The position numbers and the translations under genes were made by a program. The notes under the pieces were generated by a model that did not search any database, was not told where the DNA came from, and was given only the letters and a program-made list of their open reading frames with translations. A stretch of 64,000 nt of DNA from Gammaproteobacteria bacterium (GTDB lineage Bacteria; Pseudomonadota; Gammaproteobacteria; S012-40), in assembly GCA_029881255.1 (NCBI GenBank), contig JAOUMY010000001.1, positions 434,001 to 498,000 on the forward strand, given 5' to 3'. This document shows, piece by piece, positions 24,261-32,839 of this stretch. Every line of letters starts with the position of its first letter. The stretch's first letter is position 1.

Positions 24261-24353
24261 TTACGAATTCATTTTGACCATAACCCAGGCCAGGAGAAAA
24301 GCGCCTACAAACCATAGAAGGTAGAGGATCGCGACTGACTGTGTATCAAGCAT
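24261..24353 (-). CDS. 30-residue membrane microprotein upstream of cytochrome c4
   Basis: A 30-codon ORF with a near-perfect GGGAGGT ribosome-binding site six bases before the ATG. The sequence starts MLDTQSVAILYLLWFVGAFL and ends VMVKMNS, a single helix. It is separated from the c4 gene by 122 bases on the same strand. It fits the locus pattern of tiny hydrophobic proteins. No family recognised. Confidence 0.75.
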   Translation of the reverse strand: MLDTQSVAILYLLWFVGAFLLAWVMVKMNS

Positions 24354-24654
24354 TAATCCACCTCCCTAACAAGTTCAAAAATGCAAGATCTCATAGAATC
24401 CGTGGCACATACCACGGCAGAGGACGCCATTCAAACACTAAAACAAAAAGGTGTCAACAGAATAAACAACAACATAATCAAGATTAGAGAAATACATTGG
24501 CGCAGCTGATCAAAAAATAAACAAAACTATTTTCCGATAAAAATTGTCGGGATGCATCGAACGAACTAGCACTCACATTATGATGACGGTCACGAACAAA
24601 TCCGTTATCCTTCCGCGCCTATCAACGCATTTCAGCAACGTATATAAGACGAAA
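24354..24654. other. Divergent intergenic region with hairpin
   Basis: About 300 bases between the c4 operon and the GT-C gene. CCGTGG and CCACGG form a 6-bp hairpin at 24400-24417 in the leader of the minus-strand transcript. No FNR-type TTGAT-N4-ATCAA box was seen. An in-frame TTG and ATGs upstream of 24655 mean that part of this region might be the N-terminus of the next protein. Confidence 0.4.
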
Positions 24655-26133
24655 ATGAATCATAAAGTCATTCCTGAAAAATATTTGGCACTTCTTTCAC
24701 TCATAGTGTGGGGCGCTCTCGTACTCGGGCTCGGACTAGTGCGATTCGACGCCTATGGACTTGATGAGGGAGCAGCCCGTGCATTAATGCTGAACTGGTC
24801 TGTTGCCGACAACATTGTAAATCCGATTTTTGTTTTGGGAGCGCCGGATTTTCGCGCGCTTATGTACTTACCCATAGGTTTGTATTGGACGGGAAGCATT
24901 TTAGCGACAAAAGTCTTTAGCATTATAATTGCGTTTATAGGTGCTTTTTTCCTGTATCGTTGGACGAAACGGTTAGACAACTCCGAGAGTGCGCTTGTCG
25001 CTACCGCACTATATCTGGTGTCACCGATTGTGCTCACGCAAATCGATTCTCTGGGCGCCGGATTGTACGTCATACTTGCATTCGCACTCGGTTCCTGGCT
25101 GGACAACGCTTATCGACAGACTGATCGTTATTTTGGCGCTTGGTATTTTTTACAGCTGGTGTGGATCGCAGTAGTAATCGGATTACACCCAATCGGGCTC
25201 GCTTATCCGCTTGCGTTGATCTACCGATGGTATAGTACGCCACACCCACAGAAAAAATCGCGTCATATTTTCGTCGGCATTGCTATCAGCTCATTTTTTT
25301 CACTCGCTATCACAATGGGTTGGCCTAGTGTTGACTGGTTTAACAATCCATTGACAAGTCTCAGCCTATCGCTTGATGGAAGCATCGTTCAGAGTACCGA
25401 ACACATAAACTGGGTGCCAGGAGTCATATTAGCTTTTCTTGCTTCAATTTTGTTGGTAACCGAGATTAACACCATTAAATCCGATGTCCTTTGCAGCATG
25501 TTAGCCATCGCCATGGTTATTGGGATTGTTACTGGAGATGCGACCTGGGCTACTTTGGTAGTCACATACGCGATTTACCGCGGCATACCAAGGCTAATAG
25601 CGTGGAATAGTCGTAAGGAAGCCGGGAGCTTTCTCGGCCAAAAAGGCGCCACTATCGTGGTTGCTTTTGTACTTTCAACATTCTTTATGCTTCAAGCAAA
25701 GGAACATTGGCGGGACATCAAACTTCAGGTGCTGACACCAGAAGACGAACTAATAGAAAATCTCAGCAGTATTGCATTGGACAAAGATTCGGCCTTTAGA
25801 GCGGCCAGTCAATGGCCCGGACGCACTATGATCGCAACACGTCGCGACGTTTTACCGCTACCGCCAGGATTTAATTCCGCTGAGGAGCTGTATGAGAACG
25901 CGGTAAAAGGCGTAACTCACATTCTTTTCGATCCATATGATAAAAACAATGTTGATCTAGCGCGCAATCTGGCGCAATTGGTGTCGGTGACCGAAACATT
26001 GGCACTTAATCGTGATGCAGCATTGGTACGAGTAAAGGAACACAACGTTCAACTACACATCCGACCAAACAACCTTGGTGAAACTTCCGACACATCGACA
26101 AAAGAAAGTGACGCAAGCATAGCCGACAAATGA
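24655..26133 (+). CDS. Polytopic membrane protein of GT-C glycosyltransferase type
   Basis: About 492 residues from the ATG at 24655; earlier starts are possible. It has around ten helices and, between helix 1 and 2, the acidic motif FDAYGLDEGAAR, as in lipid-linked sugar transferases of the PMT/ArnT group, where an Asp/Glu in the first periplasmic loop is catalytic. The last ~120 residues form a soluble domain containing ILFDPYDKNNVDLA. It sits 10 bases before the channel-like gene, so the three genes look like one operon. Family assignment is from topology and the one motif. Confidence 0.6.
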   Translation: MNHKVIPEKYLALLSLIVWGALVLGLGLVRFDAYGLDEGAARALMLNWSVADNIVNPIFVLGAPDFRALMYLPIGLYWTGSILATKVFSIIIAFIGAFFLYRWTKRLDNSESALVATALYLVSPIVLTQIDSLGAGLYVILAFALGSWLDNAYRQTDRYFGAWYFLQLVWIAVVIGLHPIGLAYPLALIYRWYSTPHPQKKSRHIFVGIAISSFFSLAITMGWPSVDWFNNPLTSLSLSLDGSIVQSTEHINWVPGVILAFLASILLVTEINTIKSDVLCSMLAIAMVIGIVTGDATWATLVVTYAIYRGIPRLIAWNSRKEAGSFLGQKGATIVVAFVLSTFFMLQAKEHWRDIKLQVLTPEDELIENLSSIALDKDSAFRAASQWPGRTMIATRRDVLPLPPGFNSAEELYENAVKGVTHILFDPYDKNNVDLARNLAQLVSVTETLALNRDAALVRVKEHNVQLHIRPNNLGETSDTSTKESDASIADK

Positions 26134-26143
26134 GGTTAATGAG

Positions 26144-27142
26144 ATGAACAAGGCATACAGGACTTTTATCCTGTGGTTAATCTGGGGCTCTGCTGCGATT
26201 ACCATTTATCTCGGACTTTATCTCGATACCGACATTCTTCAATTTCTACGTCAAGACGAAAGCAAAATCACTTGGATAATCACGCTACTCTTTCTGGTTG
26301 GGATAGTAGGGAGTTTTTTTCTCACTATTGCCATCACTAAAGAAGCTATCGAGGCCCAAATCCAAGATCAACTAGCAAAAAAAAGTGGGCTTGCCGGGCT
26401 GCAGCCAAGCGCCAGAAAGAAAAAAGCCGTTAATCGTTTTTACGACTCACTTAAAGTCACCGCTTTATCCAATGAGGCACCTAATGTTGAAGCGCTGATG
26501 GAAACTGAGTTTTCCTCGTATTCCCGCATGAGTCATGGCGTAGAGACCCTGGGCAATCTTCTCATAACGTTAGGTCTAATTGGCACTGTAATGGGTTTAA
26601 CGCTAACGCTTACCGGGTTAACAACATCTCTTGATGCATTGGGGCATGATCAAGAATTGCTATTACAAGGCCTACGTAAAGCAATGGGGGGCATGGGAAC
26701 AGCATTTTATACCACACTGCTTGGCGCTGTACTCGGAGGGGTGTTGTTACGAATATTTGCGTTAATTACGGAAAACGGGATTTCTAGTCTAAGCGAAACA
26801 TTAATCAGAACATGCATGGTTCATTGCGCACCTGATTTTAAACAGAGCATGGAAAAGGACATCCGCTTCCTTAATGCGGAACTGGAAATGCTTGGAGACA
26901 AAGTAATTGCCTTAAAGCAGGCGTTTAACGACTCAAAAGTATCAATGAATGAATTTCGGGAGTCTATAAAGGAACTTTACAAGCTTTCCGGGGATGACGA
27001 TGGAGTTTATACCCTAAAAGAAACGCTACGCATGCAAAAGTACTATCGCGCCTTGCTCAAGCAGGAGCTTCAGCTAATGAATAGGATGAATCGCTCCTGG
27101 TGGGGCAGATTCAAGGAATTTCTGATTTCAAGAAAAGATTAG
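26144..27142 (+). CDS. MotA/TolQ/ExbB-family proton channel protein
   Basis: A 332-residue protein. Two N-terminal helices (8-26, 43-64) are followed by a ~70-residue cytoplasmic segment, then the family core helices at 136-158 (GNLLITLGLIGTVMGLTLTL) and 186-208 (AFYTTLLGAVLGGVL). A ~120-residue cytoplasmic, probably helical tail ends the protein. This is the MotA-type four-helix plan. The partner is encoded 15 bases downstream. Known relatives use ion flow to drive rotation or force across the envelope (flagellar stator, Tol, Ton, Zorya). No flagellar, tol or ton genes are nearby. Confidence 0.88.
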   Translation: MNKAYRTFILWLIWGSAAITIYLGLYLDTDILQFLRQDESKITWIITLLFLVGIVGSFFLTIAITKEAIEAQIQDQLAKKSGLAGLQPSARKKKAVNRFYDSLKVTALSNEAPNVEALMETEFSSYSRMSHGVETLGNLLITLGLIGTVMGLTLTLTGLTTSLDALGHDQELLLQGLRKAMGGMGTAFYTTLLGAVLGGVLLRIFALITENGISSLSETLIRTCMVHCAPDFKQSMEKDIRFLNAELEMLGDKVIALKQAFNDSKVSMNEFRESIKELYKLSGDDDGVYTLKETLRMQKYYRALLKQELQLMNRMNRSWWGRFKEFLISRKD

Positions 27143-27157
27143 GATAGTCACACACAG

Positions 27158-27931
27158 ATGGCTAGAAGACGTCGTTTTACATACACCAACATATACGAAA
27201 GTTTTTCTGACGTTTCTCTATTAATGCTCGCCACTTTTATATTTTTGCTCGTAACAATACTACTCACCTCGCGCATGATGCAGGAATATGAGGTGCCCAA
27301 GTTGAAAGAAGAAATCACCGATCTAAAAAATAAATTGGCCGCTGCGCAAATCGATGTAAATCAGTACACCAGCACGCTTGAGCAAATGATTGTATCTGCA
27401 GAGGCCGGTAGCCCAATAGATAAATTGATCGAGACCGCAACCTTTGGACGAAAGGATTTTGATTTGTTCGTCGAGGGATTGAAAGACTTGCCTGGCGAGG
27501 ATCTGCACTTGGTTGTAGATGCGTCGGGATCGATGCATGGATTGACATCATTTTTGATTCCCGTGTTACGCGCAATAATTGTACGATCACAAAAACGACT
27601 TGGCGCTATTACGTGGTTTACTGACGGCGAGGCGGAAACATATACCGGCACCATGGGTGAAATGTTCGACAAACTAATGTCCGGCGCACCATTTGGCGGA
27701 AATCGCGAAACTATCGGAAAAGCCTTCCGTGTAGCGACCAGAAACGCCAGCGTTCCAGGCGCCTATTTACTCGTTGGAGATGAACCATCTGATGACGAGA
27801 TTTATTATTCAGATATTCCGAGCCCCGTATTCAGTCTTCCACTTGGTCGTTCTGACCCTGAGACCAACCGCGAATACAAGAAAATTGCCGATAAAACAAA
27901 TGGAAGGATGCTACACCTGGATTTTCGTTAA
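27158..27931 (+). CDS. MotB/ExbD-like membrane protein with periplasmic VWA domain
   Basis: A 257-residue protein. A basic start and FSDVSLLMLATFIFLLV form one helix (about 19-38), preceded by Asp18 at the site of the ion-binding aspartate of MotB/ExbD. A coiled-coil-like linker (46-80) follows, then a von Willebrand A domain: MIDAS motif DASGSMHG at 121-128 and ITWFTDGEAE with Asp156. MotB and ZorB carry an OmpA-like peptidoglycan-binding domain at this place; here it is replaced by a metal-dependent adhesion-type domain. Together with the channel gene upstream this forms a likely stator pair with an unusual output domain. Confidence 0.85.
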   Translation: MARRRRFTYTNIYESFSDVSLLMLATFIFLLVTILLTSRMMQEYEVPKLKEEITDLKNKLAAAQIDVNQYTSTLEQMIVSAEAGSPIDKLIETATFGRKDFDLFVEGLKDLPGEDLHLVVDASGSMHGLTSFLIPVLRAIIVRSQKRLGAITWFTDGEAETYTGTMGEMFDKLMSGAPFGGNRETIGKAFRVATRNASVPGAYLLVGDEPSDDEIYYSDIPSPVFSLPLGRSDPETNREYKKIADKTNGRMLHLDFR

Positions 27932-28028
27932 ATAATCCGAGCAAAATAGTGCGAAGGTTGTATGAATCTTGCCAATTCCCTGTGCTACACTCAATCAGAC
28001 ATAGTTATAAAAAGCAGAGAACATTGAA

Positions 28029-28433
28029 ATGATGACAACAATACCTGCAGAAACTACGCTGATTGGGGAGATCCGAAGCAAAGGCAAGATGCGCATAGAA
28101 GGACATGTGGAAGGCACCGGCGATATAGATGGAATGCTGCTGCTCACACGTCAATGCGTTTGGAAGGGAAAGATCATTGCCGATGTCGTAATCGTTGAGG
28201 GAACAATGGAAGGCGATATAATCGCCCGACAGAAGCTGGAGATCTATTCCAACGCGAAGATTAGCGGATCAATCATTTGCCCCAAGATTTCGATTATGGA
28301 AGGGGCCAGTGTCAACGGAACGTTGCGCATGAAGCAGCCCGAACCACCTATCGGCTTGCTTGAATCCAAGGCTCGTAAAGATAAGAAAGCGCAAGCCGAA
28401 GAAAAGCGCACAGCTAAAGCGGTGGGTGAATAA
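28029..28433 (+). CDS. Bactofilin
   Basis: A 134-residue protein with the bactofilin (DUF583) beta-helix core: TTLIGEIRSKGKMRIEGHVEG, then repeated G-x-I and V-x-G turns to GASVNGTLRM, with short unstructured ends. Bactofilins polymerise without nucleotide and scaffold cell-wall enzymes or envelope machines. It lies 97 bases after the VWA-domain gene on the same strand, so it may be cotranscribed or have its own promoter. Its stop is directly against the stop of dgkA. Confidence 0.93.
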   Translation: MMTTIPAETTLIGEIRSKGKMRIEGHVEGTGDIDGMLLLTRQCVWKGKIIADVVIVEGTMEGDIIARQKLEIYSNAKISGSIICPKISIMEGASVNGTLRMKQPEPPIGLLESKARKDKKAQAEEKRTAKAVGE

Positions 28434-28787
28434 TCACTTAACCCAATCAATTAGAAGTAATACGGCTATCAATAGCGAAGCTACGCTTAGAATTAATACG
28501 GCCCCAGCTGCAGCGTCTTTTGCAGTTTTGATCGCTGGCTGAAATTCAGGCGAGACGTGGTCGCATATTGCCTCAAGCGCGGTATTAAACAGTTCCGCAG
28601 CCAAAATGGTGCCGCAGAGTAAAACAATTAGCGCCCACCACCACAGGTCTGGATTAATAAAAATCAGCATAGCCACAGCGAGACAACTAAACAGCAGTTG
28701 GGTCTTGAAACTATTTTCCCGCCAACCTGCTCCTATCCCAGCCAGCGCATATCGTAGCCTGGCTGTAAATCTTTGATTCTTTTGCAC
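28434..28787 (-). CDS. dgkA: Diacylglycerol kinase (DgkA type)
   Basis: A small integral-membrane kinase, 117 residues with three helices. Motifs are ENSFKTQL, the catalytic ELFNTALEAICD and KDAAAGAVL. It phosphorylates diacylglycerol released by membrane-derived oligosaccharide or LPS modification, or undecaprenol in some bacteria. It is the second of two minus-strand genes after the DedA-PAP2 fusion, separated by a short gap. Confidence 0.95.
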   Translation of the reverse strand: MQKNQRFTARLRYALAGIGAGWRENSFKTQLLFSCLAVAMLIFINPDLWWWALIVLLCGTILAAELFNTALEAICDHVSPEFQPAIKTAKDAAAGAVLILSVASLLIAVLLLIDWVK

Positions 28788-28811
28788 GATGCGATTCCTA
28801 AAGCGGCATAT

Positions 28812-30830
28812 TCAATGTAATCCGAGCAAAATAACCGATCCATCCCAAGAATCTCTTGCTATAAATTCATTCTGCTCTCTTTGTACACGATTCATCATAT
28901 CTACGTGTTCTGTAAATGAATAGGATAGTGGATCGAGAAAAGCGCCAACTATCTTTCTTCTCGCAAAAAATCCCATAATTTGTTTTTCCACTTTCTCAAT
29001 CGTGCCGACAAAAATATGCTTTCCGTTATTTAGTTTATATTGAGTGGGCCATATTCTAATTAGCGTTTCACTATTCACATCCGAGTCTTTACCAAAGCGA
29101 AAAACACGTATTTCTTCTCGTCCTTGATACAGGTTTGGTATTACTGATTGTTCTTTCAGTGGAATCTGAGGCGCAAGAAAACGTAAAACATTTACAAAAT
29201 TGAAATCCAGCGTTTCTTCCCAGCCATTAGTGAGTAAAATCTTGTCAATTTCTTCAGTTGATCCTGCCCATTGGAAGGTCAAAGGCTGCTTAGCTCTTCC
29301 AAATAAGTCGAAACGATAGGCTGGAGAAATATTACGCCAAAAACGATGCGTCCAATCCGACTCACTGACAATAATATGCGACTCTTCATAGACAAATCTT
29401 CTTGCATCAGATTCATACTGAAAAAACAGATTCAATGTATAAATGCCGAAGAAAATACCTACAGTTACAATACCAGTCTTCTTTACATCTATTTTCTCAT
29501 GCGCTCTTCTACGCAAAACAAGAGCAACCACTAAAATCCACGCAATACCGAAACTGTACCCAACCATTACATCACTAAACCAAAAGCCCCCTAAAACAAG
29601 ACCAGACAAGGCAAGCATAAAAAGAAGGATGATATAAATAAAGTATAAAAATGCGCGAATTCTTGCACTAAGTCTTTCGCTGAAAATAATGACAACGAAA
29701 CCGTAAACTAGCACAGGCATTATCGCATGCCACGCTGGAAAATTTTCCTGAAAACCAGGACCATCCAAAACAAGGGGACGGCTAATCTCGAATACCGCGT
29801 CAAGAAACAGATAGGCGAAATATCCGAATCCGAGCAATAAACTCCAATACCTAAGCATTCGCCAGTCGGAATGTTTCCAGTGAATAAATACAAAGCCAAG
29901 GACGATTGCGGCTAGAACAACTCGATCTCCCAACTGATAGATACCAATTAAGAATTTATCGAGCCGTGGCCAACGTGCCTGTTGCAAGAAATTGAAAATC
30001 GATTGATCGAAAAACACACCTTCTTCGCTTACTGTTAAGGCGTGTATCCCCCAGATAAAAATAGAACTGAAAAACAAAAGACAGCACAGCCACCAGAATA
30101 ACGCGATACCGGGAGTATAATCAGGATCCAGAAGCTGTTTCGACATTTTACCGACACGCGGATGTCGAATACTCCATTGATATACTGAATCAATTTTTGA
30201 AGCTATCCACGGACTCATTGCGGTTGTGGTTTTTTTAGCCAGCCAGTAACTCACCCACAAGGACAAAACCATAATCACAATTATGAGCGCTAGTCTGCCT
30301 GTCACGTCCGACGCAATACCTATGGATGTGCCGAAAATAATTCCCGGCACTAAAACGACCGGCGCCCATACAATTGCCGACGCAACATTTACTGTCATGA
30401 AACGCATGCCCGGCATATTCATCATTCCGGCAACTGCTGGAATAATAGGCCTGACAGGTCCGACAAACCTACCAAACAAGATACTTTTTGCGCCATGGCG
30501 TAAAAAAAATTGCCTGGTATTTTCCAGCAACTCCGGCTTTTTTACGAAAGGCCATATTTTTTCAATTTTGCTTGAAAACAGGCGACCTATCCAAAAACTA
30601 ACGCCATCCCCTGCAATGGCTCCTAATGTCGTCCATAGAAATGCCGATGAAAATTCCATGACGCCGGTACCAATAAGCGCACCAATACCAAACATCGCTG
30701 CAACGCCGGGGACGATAAGTCCCACGACGAGTAACGATTCAGACATCGCAATTAGAAAAACAACGAGGCCGGCCCAGCCGGGGTGATCACGAATCCAGTC
30801 GAATATGGGTGTTAGACTATCCAGATCCAT
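28812..30830 (-). CDS. DedA-PAP2-LssY fusion membrane protein
   Basis: About 672 residues from the ATG at 30830. Residues ~1-200 form a DedA/SNARE-associated domain (ESLLVVGLIVPG, GDGVSFWIGR, FGRFVGPVRPIIPAVAG). The middle ~200 residues are a PAP2-like membrane domain with several helices. The last ~190 residues match the LssY C-terminal domain (RFWRNISPAYRFDLFGRAK, TLDFNFVNVLRFLAPQ). DedA proteins include polyprenyl-phosphate and phospholipid flippases; PAP2 domains dephosphorylate lipids. The canonical PAP2 histidine motifs are weak here. It probably handles lipid carriers, which suits the dgkA neighbour. Confidence 0.82.
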   Translation of the reverse strand: MDLDSLTPIFDWIRDHPGWAGLVVFLIAMSESLLVVGLIVPGVAAMFGIGALIGTGVMEFSSAFLWTTLGAIAGDGVSFWIGRLFSSKIEKIWPFVKKPELLENTRQFFLRHGAKSILFGRFVGPVRPIIPAVAGMMNMPGMRFMTVNVASAIVWAPVVLVPGIIFGTSIGIASDVTGRLALIIVIMVLSLWVSYWLAKKTTTAMSPWIASKIDSVYQWSIRHPRVGKMSKQLLDPDYTPGIALFWWLCCLLFFSSIFIWGIHALTVSEEGVFFDQSIFNFLQQARWPRLDKFLIGIYQLGDRVVLAAIVLGFVFIHWKHSDWRMLRYWSLLLGFGYFAYLFLDAVFEISRPLVLDGPGFQENFPAWHAIMPVLVYGFVVIIFSERLSARIRAFLYFIYIILLFMLALSGLVLGGFWFSDVMVGYSFGIAWILVVALVLRRRAHEKIDVKKTGIVTVGIFFGIYTLNLFFQYESDARRFVYEESHIIVSESDWTHRFWRNISPAYRFDLFGRAKQPLTFQWAGSTEEIDKILLTNGWEETLDFNFVNVLRFLAPQIPLKEQSVIPNLYQGREEIRVFRFGKDSDVNSETLIRIWPTQYKLNNGKHIFVGTIEKVEKQIMGFFARRKIVGAFLDPLSYSFTEHVDMMNRVQREQNEFIARDSWDGSVILLGLH

Positions 30831-30831
30831 G

Positions 30832-30845
30832 TTTCGTATACGAAA
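30832..30845. promoter_or_regulatory. Perfect 14-bp palindrome at the DedA-PAP2 start
   Basis: TTTCGTATACGAAA reads identically on both strands and lies immediately before the chosen ATG at 30830, covering the place of the ribosome-binding site. It could be an operator. It would be inside the coding region if an upstream start were used. Confidence 0.35.
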
Positions 30846-30888
30846 GTAAAAGAAATGATGCCGGGAGAAAAAGCTCCCGGCCAAATTA

Positions 30889-32169
30889 TTAAAGTGTAGA
30901 CATGACCTTAGCAGCCGACTCTATCGTTGCCTGAATATCGGCATCGGTATGCGCGCCCGATACAAATCCGGCTTCATATGCCGAAGGCGCAAGATAGACA
31001 CCTTCGTTCAACATCCCGTGATAAAAACGTTTGAAGCGGTCGATATCGCAGGCCGCAACTTGTTTAAACCGACTTACGCTGCGTTCTTTGCTGAAAAAGA
31101 ATCCGAACATTCCACCCACCTGATTGGTACAAAGCGGAATATTATTCTCCTTAGCAACCGTGCGCATTCCTTCACACAAGGCCTTAGCCATGGAATCCAG
31201 ACGCGCATGAAAGCCGCTGGCTTGCGCAAGCTTCAATGTCGCCATGCCCGCCGCCATAGAAGAAGGATTCCCTGATAAGGTACCCGCTTGATAAACCGGC
31301 CCCAAAGGCGCGATTCTTTCCATGATATCTTTACGTCCGCCAAAGGCACCCACGGGCAAACCGCCACCGATGACTTTACCCAGCGTCGTGAGATCAGGCT
31401 TCACGCCAAAGTGTTCCTGCGCACCTCCAAGACTGACACGGAATCCGGTCATGACCTCATCAAAAATCAATACTGCACCATGCTGATCGCAAACATCACG
31501 CAAGCCTTCCAGAAAACCCGGCTCTGGCGGGATGCAATTCATGTTTCCGGCAACAGGCTCAACGATGATACAAGCGACCTGATCACCAATTTCAGAGAAC
31601 ACTTTGCGCACTTCTTCGATATCGTTATATGTCAGAGTAATTGTATGTTCGGCCAATGACGCTGGAACGCCTGGCGACGTTGGAACGCCTAATGTAAGCG
31701 CACCAGACCCGGCCTTGACCAACAGCGAGTCTGAATGACCATGGTAACAGCCTTCGAATTTGACGATTTTATCCCGACCAGTAAATCCTCTGGCCAGACG
31801 AATCGCACTCATAGTAGCCTCAGTGCCAGAACTCACCATACGCACCATATCGATTGATGACATGATGTCGCAAACCAACTTCGCCATTTCCGTTTCGATC
31901 CGTGTAGGCGCGCCGAATCCGAGACCTTTGGCAACAGTCTCTTGAACCGCCTTGATCACTTCTGGATGAGAATGGCCCGCAATCATTGGGCCCCACGAAG
32001 CAACATAATCTATATATTTATTACCGTCTTCATCATAGAGATAGGCGCCTTCACCCTTTGCAAAATAGACAGGGTCCCCGCCAACACCGTTAAACGCACG
32101 CACCGGAGAATTCACGCCACCCGGTATGTAGTGTTTGGCTTCTTCAAATAATTCGTGAGAACGAGACAT
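30889..32169 (-). CDS. hemL: Glutamate-1-semialdehyde 2,1-aminomutase
   Basis: A PLP enzyme that makes 5-aminolevulinate from glutamate 1-semialdehyde in the C5 heme pathway; 426 residues, full length. Visible motifs are [27 protein letters not shown], the PLP-aspartate region [12 protein letters not shown] and the PLP-lysine in [19 protein letters not shown]. The heme-rich gene content of the window implies high demand for this pathway. It is the third gene of a thiD-thiE-hemL block, an order common in Gammaproteobacteria. Confidence 0.97.
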   Translation of the reverse strand: MSRSHELFEEAKHYIPGGVNSPVRAFNGVGGDPVYFAKGEGAYLYDEDGNKYIDYVASWGPMIAGHSHPEVIKAVQETVAKGLGFGAPTRIETEMAKLVCDIMSSIDMVRMVSSGTEATMSAIRLARGFTGRDKIVKFEGCYHGHSDSLLVKAGSGALTLGVPTSPGVPASLAEHTITLTYNDIEEVRKVFSEIGDQVACIIVEPVAGNMNCIPPEPGFLEGLRDVCDQHGAVLIFDEVMTGFRVSLGGAQEHFGVKPDLTTLGKVIGGGLPVGAFGGRKDIMERIAPLGPVYQAGTLSGNPSSMAAGMATLKLAQASGFHARLDSMAKALCEGMRTVAKENNIPLCTNQVGGMFGFFFSKERSVSRFKQVAACDIDRFKRFYHGMLNEGVYLAPSAYEAGFVSGAHTDADIQATIESAAKVMSTL

Positions 32170-32191
32170 TCCAGTTTTCCTTCATTTTAAT

Positions 32192-32839
32192 TCACAACGC
32201 TAATTTTGAGTCTTGCACCATGACCGGACTGCTGAAAACAGCCGTATAGGCGCGAGCATTTTCTTCCGCATCACCAAAGCCGAACAAACCATGAATTGCC
32301 GCGACAGCATCAACGCCTTCATTGATCAAAGTGGCCGCATTTTTTGGCGTAATCCCACCTATGGCAACAACGGGAATTTTAAGTACACTCTTTGCTCGCC
32401 GTATAAGCCCAATATCGGCTTGAACCGCCTCAGGTTTGGTTTGTGACGGAAAAAACCGGCCGAATGCAACATAGTCAGCACCATTGGCCTGCGCCTCGAC
32501 CGCCCGTTCGAGACTGTTATAGCAAGATATTCCCATAATACGGTCACCGAGTCGCCTTCGTGCCACCGTGTAACTTCCATCGGAGTGACCCAAATGTACC
32601 CCATCGGCTTCAACTGCCAGCGCCAATTCCACATCATCATTGATTAAAAAAAGCGCGGAATACTGATGACACATACTACGTAAAGACATCGCCTGTTCGA
32701 CTCGCTGCTCAAAGGGCAAAGTCTTTTCGCGATATTGCAATACCCTGACGCCACCCGCAAGAGCACACTCGGCTTGTCGTAGGATGCCGGGTGACGACAT
32801 GGTAATGCCATACACGCCGGTAATTTTGGCTCTACTCAC
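32192..32839 (-). CDS. thiE: Thiamine-phosphate synthase
   Basis: Couples hydroxymethylpyrimidine diphosphate and thiazole phosphate to thiamine phosphate. Family motifs are VRVLQYREKTL, FLINDDVELALAVEADGVHLG, YVAFGRFFPSQTKP and VVAIGGITPKNA. The start is taken at the GTG at 32839 (215 residues), because GAGAGGAG lies just upstream. It overlaps the thiD end by eight bases, suggesting coupled translation. The TTG at 32854 is a less likely start. Confidence 0.95.
   Translation of the reverse strand: MSRAKITGVYGITMSSPGILRQAECALAGGVRVLQYREKTLPFEQRVEQAMSLRSMCHQYSALFLINDDVELALAVEADGVHLGHSDGSYTVARRRLGDRIMGISCYNSLERAVEAQANGADYVAFGRFFPSQTKPEAVQADIGLIRRAKSVLKIPVVAIGGITPKNAATLINEGVDAVAAIHGLFGFGDAEENARAYTAVFSSPVMVQDSKLAL

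Noticed and set aside
26144-27931. Call as the Zorya defence system (ZorAB)
   Set aside because: The second protein has a VWA domain instead of the OmpA-like domain, and no ZorC/D/E-type gene follows.
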